A stretch of 64,000 nucleotides of DNA from Lactarius indigo. Lineage: Eukaryota; Basidiomycota; Agaricomycetes; Russulales; Russulaceae. The notes under the pieces are model-generated. The model did not search any database. It was not told the DNA's origin and was given only the letters and a program-made list of their open reading frames with translations. The position numbers and the translations under genes are program-made. The stretch covers positions 372,001 through 436,000 of the forward strand of contig JAFKAC010000003.1 of assembly GCA_025766275.1 (NCBI GenBank). Reading direction: 5' to 3'. Positions 48,633 to 61,203 of this stretch are shown piece by piece (positions within the stretch are counted from its first letter, which is position 1; every line of letters starts with the position of its first letter).

Positions 48633-49633
48633 ATGACCTGCATGACCACCGCGTCTTCTAACGTGTCTGCGAATCAGTCCAATGTTAGCCAGTCCTGCGA
48701 GGTGAGTCTCGCGTTGCCCTGCGCGTCCTGTCAACGAGCTAATAAAGTTCCTCGTTGGCAGTTCACTACTGTACCACAGCGCATATCCACGACCTCTACA
48801 GGATTTCAGGGGAACGTGCGCTCAATAGATAGCGTGAGCTCACCACTGCGTTATCCTCCACCCTACCAGTGTCGATCGTATTCACAGAGCGCATCAGACC
48901 CATCTCGGGTCTCCCGTCCACGCTTATCCCGCGGATCGTGCCATACTCCCGACCCCTGTCGCTCGCAGCTCGCCTCTAGCTAGCAGCAACTCCTCGCAGT
49001 CGTCCGCCTGTCGCCTTTGTAGACCACGACTCAGGGGTCGTCATCTCCAACCTATACACGGCCTCTGGCGAGCGCATCACGACGCAAGAGTTCCAAAGCA
49101 AGCCGCACCGCGTGCTAGCGCCGACCCTGTACCTCGTCATCCCTAGTAACACCAGTACAGCAGCAGCAGCAACGGCAGTCCTCCCCAACTTCGCGCTGAC
49201 TCTCCCTTCACCAATCTCTTCAACATCATCGCCTGTCCTCCTCCCGTCATTTTCGCCCTTCACACAGCGCGTCCTACCTTCGCCGCCTGCCTGCTCTTGC
49301 GCCTCCCTCCTCGCGCGTCCCCAGTCTTCCCGCACCAGCGTTGCCCGCACGCTGCTGTTCAGGCTCCCACGCGCCACCTCCGCGGCACCACAACAACCCA
49401 CCCGCCGCTGCGCGCTCTGCTCGACGCAGCAGCTCGCGTGCGAAATCTGGTGGGGTTCGCGCGGCGCTACTGCTCTGCGCGCCTCAGCTTCCCGCAGCCG
49501 CGAGCACGCCGACGACACGCGCCGTATACTATGCGCTTGGGCTCCCGCTCGGCCGCCTCGAGCGCGCATGCGTCGATCGGGACGTCGTCGCTGCTATCTC
49601 GTTCATGCGTCAGCCGCCCCGTGTCAGAAATAG
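48633..49633 (+). CDS. hypothetical protein, Ser/Thr/Pro-rich
   Basis: I do not recognise this gene. A first exon 48633-48701 (MTCMTTASSNVSANQSNVSQ) is followed by a good GTGAGT intron to 48761. A Ser/Pro-rich segment follows, then about 49012-49140 reads FVDHDSGVVISNLYTASGE and PHRVLAPTLYLVIPS, which looks like folded protein. The rest is low-complexity and Arg/Ala/Ser-rich in all frames, and the correct frame cannot be chosen with confidence. Allele-pair insertions are likely here too. An alternative C-terminal frame runs to 49892. Confidence 0.3.
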
Positions 49634-50395
49634 TAGTAGTGCGAGTAGTAGTGGTAGTGGAGTTGGCGTAAAATCAAAACCTGTAGTCGTCGTTACGCGC
49701 GCGCCTGCGCCTATCGCGCATACTACGTGTATTTGTCCGCCGCGCACGCCGTGTCCTCAGCGCGCCAGCGAAAGTGCCTATGATCCCTATCCCAGTTATA
49801 CCTCGCCGTCGCGTCATCGTTCGGCCTTGATTTTTATATTCTCGTGTTGTTACGACCTGGTATGGACATTCGGACTGTTGTACTTATGTTAGTGATGCTC
49901 GTAATGCCAAGAACTTCTACAGTACTCTTCTGTATGTTTTTTTTTGGTTGTCATCTTGGTAGGTTGCCACGAGGCTACGGATAACCGTATGTGGTATCGC
50001 CCACGCTCGGCTACATTTTATTAGTGCGCTTCCGCGTCTCGATCAGGGTCGTTGCTCGCACTAGCGGCACCTATCACAACGAGGAGGACCCGCGGTCCGA
50101 CTGTGCTACTACTCTCCGGGTTTACTCCGAGACAGTAACGTCGTCGGGTCCTAGTTCTAATGCCATAAAAGCTCTGGCTCCCAAGCTGAACCCGCACTCT
50201 CGACGACTCCAACCTTAGGGCTCTCTGGGCCTCTTAAATTGAAGGGGTTCATTCGTAAACACTATCTCGGCGACCTCCCATGACCACCGACTCTCTTTCC
50301 CCGTCGTCAGGCCCCTCGACGGCCTTGCAACGCTCCTCGCACCACGTTGGGGACGACATGCAAATGAAGCACACATGGGAACTGGGAGATCATCC

Positions 50396-50450
50396 GACCT
50401 CATAGAGCGCGTCAATCAAGCCTGCCTTGATTGACATGCTCTATGAGGTC
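50396..50450. repeat. 25-base inverted repeat with 5-base loop
   Basis: The left arm 50396-50420 begins GACCTCATAGAGC and ends GTCAATCAAG. The right arm 50426-50450 is its reverse complement except for two adjacent mismatches (GC against AT). The loop is CCTGC. Similarity weakly extends outward: CTGGGA lies on both sides. It could form a stable hairpin, a transcription terminator-like structure or the core of a small foldback element. Confidence 0.8.
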
Positions 50451-51576
50451 AGCGATCCCAGGAATGGCGCATACCTGTCCAAGGAGCAGGTCGCGCCGCA
50501 CCTTGGCTGAGGCACCACCCTCCCAGCTCTACCAGCACAGAGACGGACGACACTGTTCCCCGCACAGTCAGTCATCGGCTCCCTACCGCGTTGCAAGCGA
50601 ACGTACCAGACGACCTACTCTAGCTTTCCGCGACATAAGTGAGGCAGCGAAGGTGTCGAGAGAATTCGGGGGAGTGTTGTGGAGTGGAGCTGGCGTCACT
50701 ATGCCCCCCAATAAGTACCTATCGCATGTAGCAAAGACCCCATTTACCTTGACTTCTTCCAATACCTTCATGCGCTCCAAAGTTACGCAGCATCGGAATC
50801 CGCGGAGTAGATGCAGATGTAGTCAGGGAAGTGTGATAAACACGTCGCACCACTGGCGCTCTTCCCTGAAGCGGGTTGGAATGTGTTTGTTGGTCGCGGT
50901 GGAGCCACTATTGTTTGTATTGTGCCTGTCAGTCTCTAACAATCACGATGCAAACAAACGCAGTTCAGGGAACCATAACTATAATGGTGGAGCGATCGAT
51001 ACGGATGATGACATAGACAGTGACAGCGACTGAATGGATCGGGATACGTGCAACAAAAAGTTTTTGGCTTCTTCAAAGCATTGGGCCTGCTGGATAAAAA
51101 AAAGTTGTCTGTACGTTCCCACACGTCGAGATTTAGAGTTTGGGTGAGTCAGCTACAGCAGGATATCATAGGAAGGGGGCCCGGGTTCGGAGGAGAACCG
51201 AGCAAGAACGAATGCTTTGAGCATATACTAGCCCGCAGGAGCTCTAAATCATCGATGCATCTATCATCGTGGTGTAAAATCGAACTCACTGAGCGGCGTC
51301 AGCATCAACGCCAGATATGAGATAATGAGAATTGCCTCGATTCGCTCTGTTGCCTTCCCTCCGGTGTTCCATCTTCTGGCTGGACAGAAAAAAGGGCGTG
51401 GGACTCTTTAATCGTGTAGAGACCATCTACGGTAGTACCAAGGAACCTGGACAACGTTTGCAGCTGCAACCTTTTGCAGTACCTTCATGCCAGCACTCTT
51501 CATCGAGGTTCCATGATAATACCACACGGGTACGTGTAGAAGGACCCCACTTGCGTAAATACGTTGGATATTATCG

Positions 51577-52093
51577 ATGTTGAGACTGACTGCTTTGCTG
51601 AAGGAAAAGGGAAGAACGCTTGTAGAAGGTAATTCAGACCCCAAGGACTACAATCCCGAAGTGATTCATCTTGAAAGCTTGAAAGAATTGATACCAAGCG
51701 CGAACTTTTCTGTTATTCCAGTTAGTAAGCAGTCGGAATGTGGACGGAGTGCAAATTCCTGTGGCAAGCGGAAACAAATCAGTACGTACTGCCTACCACT
51801 GGAATGACCTTGGGGCGTACATTCTTTGCGTACCTTGTCGCGGACGTTGCACACACTGCCGCGTTCCTTTCCAAGTTGACGAGCACGAGTATAGAAGTAG
51901 CAGCAACATCCGCAAGGTTTCCCTGACGGTAACCCCGAGAAATGAGACAGTTGGCTGTAAATTGTGTATCGATTCTCCTTCGACTCTAGAGAGCACAAAC
52001 TGCAGAAGGTCCGTAGTGGAATTTCAGATTTTAGTCACTTGTACCCTCTTCGTGATTATAGCCATGCAGCTTCATGTTAAATTCAGCGTTTGA
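51577..52093 (+). other. protein-like open segments, possible gene fragment
   Basis: Frame at 51577 reads LRLTALLKEKGRTLVEGN, then PEVIHLESLKELIPSANFSV and SVIPVSKQSE. Overlapping it, from 51740, another frame reads NKSVRTAYHWNDLGAYIL and a cysteine-rich CVPCRGRCTHC. A splice or allele-pair shift near 51735 could join them into one protein with a CxxC-type motif. No start region or family was recognised. Confidence 0.25.
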
Positions 52094-52290
52094 CAACAAC
52101 GTCTGTAACTACAGTAGCACAGTCGAAAGGATCGCGGAGGTTTTTGAGGAGATCTAACTTGAACGAGACGTACAGTACAATACCTTGAGATACGCAACGC
52201 GCTCTTCGCATACCCCATTGCGGACGACGCACAACTCCGCATTCCTTGCCCGAGTAAACATCAAAACCACCGTGACACCATTGGGCTTTG

Positions 52291-54007
52291 ATGGACGCAG
52301 ATTCTCCGGAATACCAACGCCAAGCCATCGATGCTCAAATCAGATCATTGAAGGAATCCATTCGAACGTTGAGGCGTCGTCCGTAACACACTTGCACCCG
52401 TCTCGTCTCTACCTACCGAGGTCATCGCCACCATATTCTCCATTTTGCGTTCTCATGTCGCTTTGCCAGCCTCTAAGCTCGATGAAAAGCCAGATACTTT
52501 AGCATGGTTACGGGTAGCTCACGTCTGTCACCAATGGCGCGAGATTGCACTCAATCAACCCCTCTTCTGGCGCCACGTTGATTTCACCACCATCAGTTCA
52601 GCCGGTGCGGCTGAGATGCTCGCTCGGGCGAAGACGGTCCCCTTACGTTTGGAGGCAAGGGTTCCCAGCGGTCGCTGGGAGAATGCCCGGTTTAGCACAT
52701 TCCAAAAAGAACTACAGGCACATGCTTCCTGCATATGCCATCTTAGCATTGTCGCAGAATACTGCCATCTCCAGACGATATTGGAAGAACTCGTATCACC
52801 TGCTCCCATTCTCGAATATCTTTCGCTCTCCGGTGTCGCATCCCGTTTCGGAACATCGGGATGGTCAGTGAAAGAAGCATTCGTCCCTGACACACTTTTC
52901 GATGGCTCCACCCCTAGGCTCTCTCGCCTCGAGCTCTGTGGCTGCGACATCAATTGGAATTCACCACTCTTAAGAAACCTCAAACACCTCAAGATATCCC
53001 CATGGTCCTCAAGACGGAGTCTCTCAGTTTGGCTAGATGCTCTCGACGAAATGCCACAACTCGAGACGCTTGTCCTTCACTGGTCATCCCCGACTGCACC
53101 TCCTGGTGCCTCGCTGCCACCCGACATTGGTCGCACTGTCACACTCCCCTCCCTTACGCTCTTCCAAATTTCTTCTTATGCGAGGAATTGTGGACTCGCA
53201 CTCGCTCATCTCATCCTCCCGGCTCTCACCTCGCTGTGCATCATCTCGGATTCTTGTCATACGGACTGGAGCGATGTGCGAGAAATTCTCCCATATGTTT
53301 CTCGACACGCGCACGGACCCCATGATGCCCCACCGCTACAGAGCTTGGCCATCGAGAACGGGATAGCGCACGCGGATATCCTTGCCTGGACCCAACCCGA
53401 TACCGATGTCGGCTTTCCCAATAGAATCAACTTTTTTGATGTCATGCACTCTGCACGTGTGGCATTCACTGTCACATGCGAGGACGGATTTTTAGTGACC
53501 GACACGGGGGTCTTTGACGCAATGATGGAGACCCTCCCTCTGGAAGGCCTCATGACGCTCACCGCATTCTGGCAAGAACGCACAGGCCCACAGTTCTGGC
53601 TCCGCCACGCGCCGAAGTGGCCCCTCCTCTGGCTCGTGCGTCTGATGCCCTTCGCAGCGCATGGGTTCTGGGAGGCACTTCTGGAAGACAATGGGGGACG
53701 AGAGAGCCCGCTACTCCCGTCGCTGAAAAAACTTGTCCTTGTCGACACCACACTTACTGTGTGCGTGACACTTAGTCTATGTGACGCACTTATGAAGCGT
53801 GTGGAGCAGGGTGTTCCTTTGGAGATACTCGACTTGCGCACGTGCCATGCAACTAGTCGTACAGTCGAGCTGCTCAGTGAAATTGTGGTCGACGTCTTAG
53901 GCCCCGAGGAAACCCTCGAGTCGGAGGAGCAAGTGATATCTATTGCTGTATCTCGTGGGATCTTCGTCGGAGTCGAGTCAGACTATAATCATCGAGTAGA
54001 AGACTAG
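52291..54007 (+). CDS. F-box protein with LRR-like C-terminal region
   Basis: Substrate adaptor for an SCF ubiquitin ligase, by family. The start ATG at 52291 gives a short helix (EYQRQAIDAQIRSLKESIRT) and then the mushroom-type F-box: LAPVSSLPTEVIATIFSIL, AWLRVAHVCHQWREIALNQP and LFWRHVDF. This is followed by about 450 residues with irregular leucine-rich repeats such as LSRLEL, LKHLKIS, LETLVLHW, LKKLVLVD and LEILDLRT. One extra base at 52380-52381 (CGTC, Arg) breaks the frame ahead of the F-box and fits a T/C allele pair; after it the frame is open to TAG at 54005-54007 without introns. The target is unknown. Such genes are highly multiplied in Agaricomycetes. Confidence 0.85.
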
Positions 54008-54504
54008 ATATAGAACCATTGAGAAATGGACGAGGACGAGGACGAAGCGGATCACTGGGAGACGGAGGAAAATTAACGACGTCCTTGGTATGGAGAGACC
54101 GGGTACGAGAAGGATTACGATATGCATTTATAGGGCCCGCTCGATTCGATTCGATTATTTTGTTGTTTGATTTTGTACTTTGATAACGCAAGTACTGTAA
54201 CCACTTGTCAATTTCTAAGAGCTGAGGATGAAATTATGGAATCTGCCGAGATGAGGCCTCGATGAGGTCTGAAGGATTGTCATCCATGGGAAAGCTTTCG
54301 CAACACCCATCATGGGGATTGAGTTCAAGGTCACCTGTGAATATCTGTTGCCGAGCAGGCAACCTTTTACCGGTGCGAAAGGGGCGAAGCCATCCAAACA
54401 CAAAATGGCGTGCTCTTATCGCATTCACTCGGCCGTCAGTGGGCTAAAAGGGGTCAAAGACTCCTGTGGTGCTCGATAATACTCCCGCATTTTATCTCCT
54501 CTCT
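54008..54504. other. intergenic, 0.5 kb
   Basis: This lies between the F-box gene and the O-acetylhomoserine sulfhydrylase gene. No feature was recognised. Confidence 0.45.
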
Positions 54505-56334
<1,830 letters not shown>

Positions 56335-56678
56335 GTCTCGACAGCTACATCAGGACATATATGAGAGTGGAAGTAGTAAAATGTTACAATTAGGGTCCCT
56401 GTATGTATCACAAAACTCAGCAGATATTAAGCCTATGTACAACTTCGCACGAATAGCCTGGATCAGATCTTATCGATACAAAGAGAGTGGCTCTGGTCGG
56501 TGCTTAGCTGGAAAAACGTATGTTTATTGTCCGTCCCGCAGCTAATTGCTGGTATAGAAAATGTCCTTGAAAGATGGGTAACTATCCTAGGTAGATGGAT
56601 GCTATCCGAGAACTCAAAGTGTTCGTTCGTAGTCGTGAAAATAGTAGTCAAAGTAAGTACAGTGTCTGATCCAAGGCA
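56335..56678. other. convergent intergenic, 0.34 kb
   Basis: 3' flanks of the sulfhydrylase and glucanase 2 genes meet here. No feature was recognised. Confidence 0.45.
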
Positions 56679-58359
56679 TCAATTGCAGATATTGGGGTAC
56701 TCGCGGTCTTCAGGGTTCCACGGGATCCACCCATACTGGAGGCCGGCAGAATACGACCAGTCGTCCGCCTGCTCCGTCTTCCACGTCCACTGTATCCATC
56801 CACTCGCTTTCTCGTAGGTCGTGACCTTTCGCCAAAAAAAAAAAGTGAGCGTCGTGATTAACGGCATATGCGCGCGGCAATTCGCTCACCTGCGCCTCCC
56901 ACGACATTCTCAAAAAGTTCCGATAGTCCTGGCTGAACGACGCACCCGAGCCCGTCTTGGTGTTGCAGTTCCCATAGCTCGGGGCGCCCGGGCTGATCGA
57001 GCCGTCGTACCGGGCACCGACTGCCGCGGCCAGTTGAGATACTTGGCGCAGTCCGTCATCGCTGGCGTCCATTCACCGACGATCGTCCAGAGCTGATTGT
57101 GGTTGAAATCGGAGAGCGATCCTTCGTTGCTGCACGCGGATCGAATGTGTCCCGCGTTGTCGAGCGCTATGCTCTGCAGAAGGGAGGAGGTCAGGTGCGT
57201 GCAAGATGAAGAGGACGAACACACATCAGTCGTTGAACATCTGGTAAATGTGGGTATCCATGGCGAACGCCGTCGTATTGCTGTTGTGGCATAAAATTAG
57301 TTCCAGTAGCTCAGAGGCTGGAACGCATCATGAAGGAGGACAACGAAGTTGCTCTGCTGACCGGTGGGATAGCTTGGTGAAAGAGGATGGGTCAGCATGT
57401 CATCAGCAGGAGGAGGCCGGGCTCTTCACCGAATGCTTCCATACGAGTCGTGCCAGTACTGGCGAGTCGCGTCGAGAATTTGTTGCCCAAAAAAACCAGC
57501 AGGTCTACGGGATGAGATAGGGAAAAAAACTGCGAGGACAGTAGATCCGTCGAACGTACTCGTTGAGTGGCGCAATGACAGACACAACTTGGTAGTTGTT
57601 ACGGAACTCATAGGCTATGCGCCGGATGACCGCATTCGTGCGGTCGATGTTTGTTTGGCTCGACTGCCATTGAGGGAAACGGCATCTTCTGGCCGGAATT
57701 GTCAAAGCTGGGAGCACCTCTATGAGAACAGAAGGGCGGGACGACCTATGAGCATACCCATTTTGGCTTCCAGGGGCCCCGTGCAGATCGATGATGACTT
57801 TAAGGCCATACTGTTGTGCCCAGCTGATAGCCTTGGCCAGGTAGGGACGCTGGCCCTGCAGGTAAGGCTCACCTGGAGCAACATCGTACGCCCAATAGCC
57901 GATTGGGATGCGAACGTGATTAAGGCTATTAATAGGCATGAACTAGCGCTCGAACGCGGCACTCCAACACACGCACCCGGCAGCGGCAATCTTCGCAAAG
58001 TCGTTTTGGGTAATCCAGTTGTTCCAATGGTCGGTCAACTTGGCGAGAGCGACGTGGGGGTCTTGGTACTGTCCAAATGTCCACTCATCGACGATAGGCA
58101 GGGTTGCCCGTGTTGTCGAACAGAGACGGCGTGATCCACGGCTTTGGGGCAAGTTGAGTCGAACCACGAGGAACTGAAGGGTGGTGAACCAACATACCTC
58201 GAGCACGAGCCACCCGCCAAGATTGACACCGCGCACCGGTTGAGAGCCATATAAGAAGCCAGGGGCAAACGGAAGCTGGGAATTCCACATGGGCATTGGG
58301 CGGGAGCGAGCATCAGGAATACCACAAAGGAGGGAAACGATGATGGAAATGATGAACAT
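56679..58359 (-). CDS. secreted exo-beta-1,3-glucanase, GH5 family, copy 2
   Basis: Paralogue of the gene at 46.7 kb. The start MFIISIIVSLLCGIPDARS at 58359 looks like a signal peptide. It continues [71 protein letters not shown] (acid/base), AMDTHIYQMFND and [18 protein letters not shown] (nucleophile). It ends YGWIPWNPEDREYPNICN with TGA at 56681-56679. Five extra bases fit allele pairs on the coding strand: 58096-58097 (GCCT, Ala), 57673-57674 (CCCT, Pro), 57228-57229 (GACT, Asp), 57032-57033 (AACT, Asn) and 57021-57022 (AGTC, Ile/Val). The corresponding intron after SQNG has a normal GTATGC donor, unlike copy 1. Confidence 0.88.
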
Positions 58360-59444
58360 GATGCTGTCCCACAGGCGGGAGCCAAGGTGAAAGGAAGGGA
58401 AGGTGGGGTACAAAGATTCAACCGGCCAGGTTATAAGAGAACCCCGCATGGCGTGAAATCGTTGGAGCTATCAGGATAGAAGCAATTCCGCCGGGTGTTA
58501 GCCAACACTGCACATCACCGTGGTACCGCGGGGAACTTAAAGAACCCACATACGCAACACAATATGCATAAAGATGGTCGGTCACCATTGGTGGTAGGTA
58601 CTGCGGGGGGTGAGTGGAAGGCGCGTGTCCGTTATGCGGTGAATGAACGAGGCACGAGGTCGTTATGTAATCATCGATGCCTCAAAATTTTGACAGCTTC
58701 GACGAGTGTGTTTGCCTCTCTGCACCGTTCTAAATCTCCGGGATTAACTGGCACCCTGCCAGCGCGCTCAGGTCAACGAGAAGACTGCTCTACATTGTGA
58801 AGGCTTATCTAAGCAGCGGTGAAGGAGTGGTAGTATTTCCAGTCGATTGAATGACGTGTATTACCGTGACGCCTCGACAGGACGGAAACAAATCATTCGG
58901 GAATAATGCGGGCCCTGTCATTCTTCCGGCTAGTGATCGTTATACAGTAGTTACGGCTGAAGCATCATGGAGCTTCATCGATGCATCCGCTGAGCGCACT
59001 GAAACTGTATCAGACCAGCCAGGAGTGAGCATTTACAGAAAACATGTATTAGGAGAGAATCAGGGAAGATCTGGTTCCGAGGAGGACGTGTTTGTGTGAA
59101 GGAGACGCTCAGACCCCAGGCGACACCGTGACAGCACAATCCGGCCCTGAGATAAGATAAAGGCGGTGCGACAAAGTGGACAGGTCGAAGCCGCAGATGC
59201 TATATCAAAAGCGATGAGCGCGCAGGGGGGTCGTCGGGCATGCCGCGAATCCAGCATGCGCAATACAATCAGACGATCAACGCATTCAACGCCTCGCTCT
59301 GATCTCCGGTCCTCCGTGAGCGCAAGGCTGTGAGTCTGTTCCACGATACGAAACGAAACTGAGCCGCGAGCAACGGCGTTTTCCGATCTGCCACCTTTAT
59401 AACTGCATCGATGCATCAAGAGACCCTAACCTGATCTCTTCACT
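58360..59444. other. divergent intergenic, 1.1 kb
   Basis: Shared upstream region of glucanase 2 and the UDP-GlcNAc pyrophosphorylase gene, both of cell-wall metabolism. No further coding sequence was recognised. Confidence 0.45.
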
Positions 59445-60991
59445 ATGTCTATCGATACTCTCCGCGCCCGCTACGATGCTGCAGGCCAAGGCCATCTCTT
59501 CACCTTCTGGCCACAACTCTCCGAGACAGAACAGGCGGAACTCACCGCCCAACTAGAGACCCTCGACATCGCGCGCGTCAATCACATATACAAGAAGGCC
59601 ATCGCTGCAGAGAAGAGCGCCGCCGCAGGGGAGGAGGCGATTGAGCCCCTGCCGCAGGACGCGAGCGACACCGTCACACAGCACCCAGAGAGGGCGGCAG
59701 AGTGGCGAGCGACGGGTCTCGCCGCCGTCGCGCGCGGCGAGGTCGGCGTGCTCCTTATGGCTGGCGGGCAGGGTACTCGTCTGGGGAGCTCAGCGCCAAA
59801 AGGGTGCTACGACATCGGCCTCCCGTCGCACAGATCTCTATTCCAGTACCAGGCCGAGCGCATCGCGCGCCTGCAGCAGGTCGCGCAGGAGGAGGCGGGC
59901 AGACCCGAGGGCTCGGTAGTCGTCCCGTGGTACATCATGACCAGCGGGCCGACACGGCGCGAGACCGAGGAGTTTTTCAAGACCAACGCGTACTTTGGAC
60001 TCAAGTCGGAGAACGTCATCTTTTTTGAGCAGGGTACGTGCCTTGTGCGGTTTCTGTGCCATCGTTCCGCTGACACGACGTTATCCCCATCCCTTCTCAG
60101 GAACGCTTCCGTGTCTCACGATGGACGGCAAGGTCCTGCTGGAGACAAAGTCCCGGATCGCCGTTGCGCCGGACGGCAACGGCGGTGTCTACGCCGCTCT
60201 GCGCAGCCCTCTGTCGTCGACCGACAAGACCCGTTCTGTCCTCAGCGACCTCGAATCGCGCAAGGTGCTCTACGTGCACGCCTACTGCGTCGACAACTGC
60301 CTCGTGCGCGTCGCAGACCCCGTCTTTGTCGGCTACGGCATCAACAAGCAGGCCGACTGCGCCGCCAAGGTCGTCCCCAAGGCGCACCCGACCGAGGCCG
60401 TCGGCGTAGTCGCGCGGCGCGGCGCGAAATACAGCGCCGTCGAGTACTCGGAGATCTCCGCCGCGCAGGCGGCCGCGCGCGACAAGACGACGGGCGAGCT
60501 GCTCTTCCGCGCAGGCAACATCGCGAACCACTTCTACAGCACCGCGTTCCTGCGCCGCGTCGCTGCGTTCGAGGACGACCTCGCGTTCCACATCGCGCGC
60601 AAGAAGATCCCGCACGTCGCGCTGCCCTCCGGCGCACCCGTCAAGCCGTCCTCCGCGAACGGCATGAAGCTCGAGATGTTCGTCTTTGATGTGTTCCCGC
60701 ACACGGAGCGCTTTGCCGTGCTCGAGGTCGCCCGCGAGGAAGAGTTCTCCCCGCTGAAGAACGCTCCTGGTACTGGTGCGGATGACCCCGAGACTAGCCG
60801 GCGCGATCTCCTTGCGCAGCACCGCCGCTTCCTCGAGGCTGCCGGCGCGACAGGTCAAGGACGGCGTTGAGATTGAGCTGTCGCCGCTCGTGACGTACGC
60901 CGGCGAGGGTCTGGCACCGATCAAGGGCAAGACGTTCACGCGCTCAGGTGTGGTCAGCTCTGTGGAGGAGTTGGAAGTGCTCGCCGCGTGA
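59445..60991 (+). CDS. UAP1: UDP-N-acetylglucosamine pyrophosphorylase
   Basis: Makes UDP-GlcNAc from UTP and GlcNAc-1-phosphate in the cytosol, the last step before chitin, N-glycan and GPI-anchor synthesis. There are two exons, with an intron at 60034-60100. Exon 1 starts MSIDTLRARYDAAGQGHLF and carries the uridine-binding loop LLMAGGQGTRLGSSAPKG near 59760, then PWYIMTSGPTRRETEEFF. Exon 2 has GTLPCLTMDGKVLLE, VDNCLVRVADPVFVGYGI, EYSEIS, RAGNIANHFYS and NGMKLEMFVFDVFP. The C-terminus VKDGVEIELSPLVTYAGEGL is reached only across an extra base at 60852-60853 (ACAG, Thr ACA/ACG), again an allele pair. TGA is at 60989-60991. Length of about 490 residues is normal. Confidence 0.93.
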
Positions 60992-61203
60992 AGAGACGCG
61001 AAAACAACGCGAGATGACGGACACGAGGACTCAACTATGCTAGTCATATGTACAATAAACATCGGTTACCTGCGCTTTGGGAGTGGTCACGTCTGGTATA
61101 TGGAGTGTTCTTTGTTTCTTTGAAATGTATTGCGTTTTTCCTCCCCCCCAAGATCCGAGATGGATGTGTATGTGTCCGTAACTACGATACATTGGCACTG
61201 GCG

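Larger units (their letters stand above)
49893..52290. other. 2.4 kb with no assigned gene; contains a hairpin and a possible gene fragment
   Basis: No complete gene was recognised. It contains the inverted repeat at 50396-50450, and open segments at 51577-52093 that look protein-like but match nothing I know. Immediately upstream of 52291 is the promoter region of the F-box gene. Confidence 0.4.

Noticed and set aside
60097..61062. Long minus-strand open frame across the UDP-GlcNAc pyrophosphorylase exon 2
   Set aside because: It is the shadow of a GC-rich conserved exon on the other strand and has no recognisable protein content.
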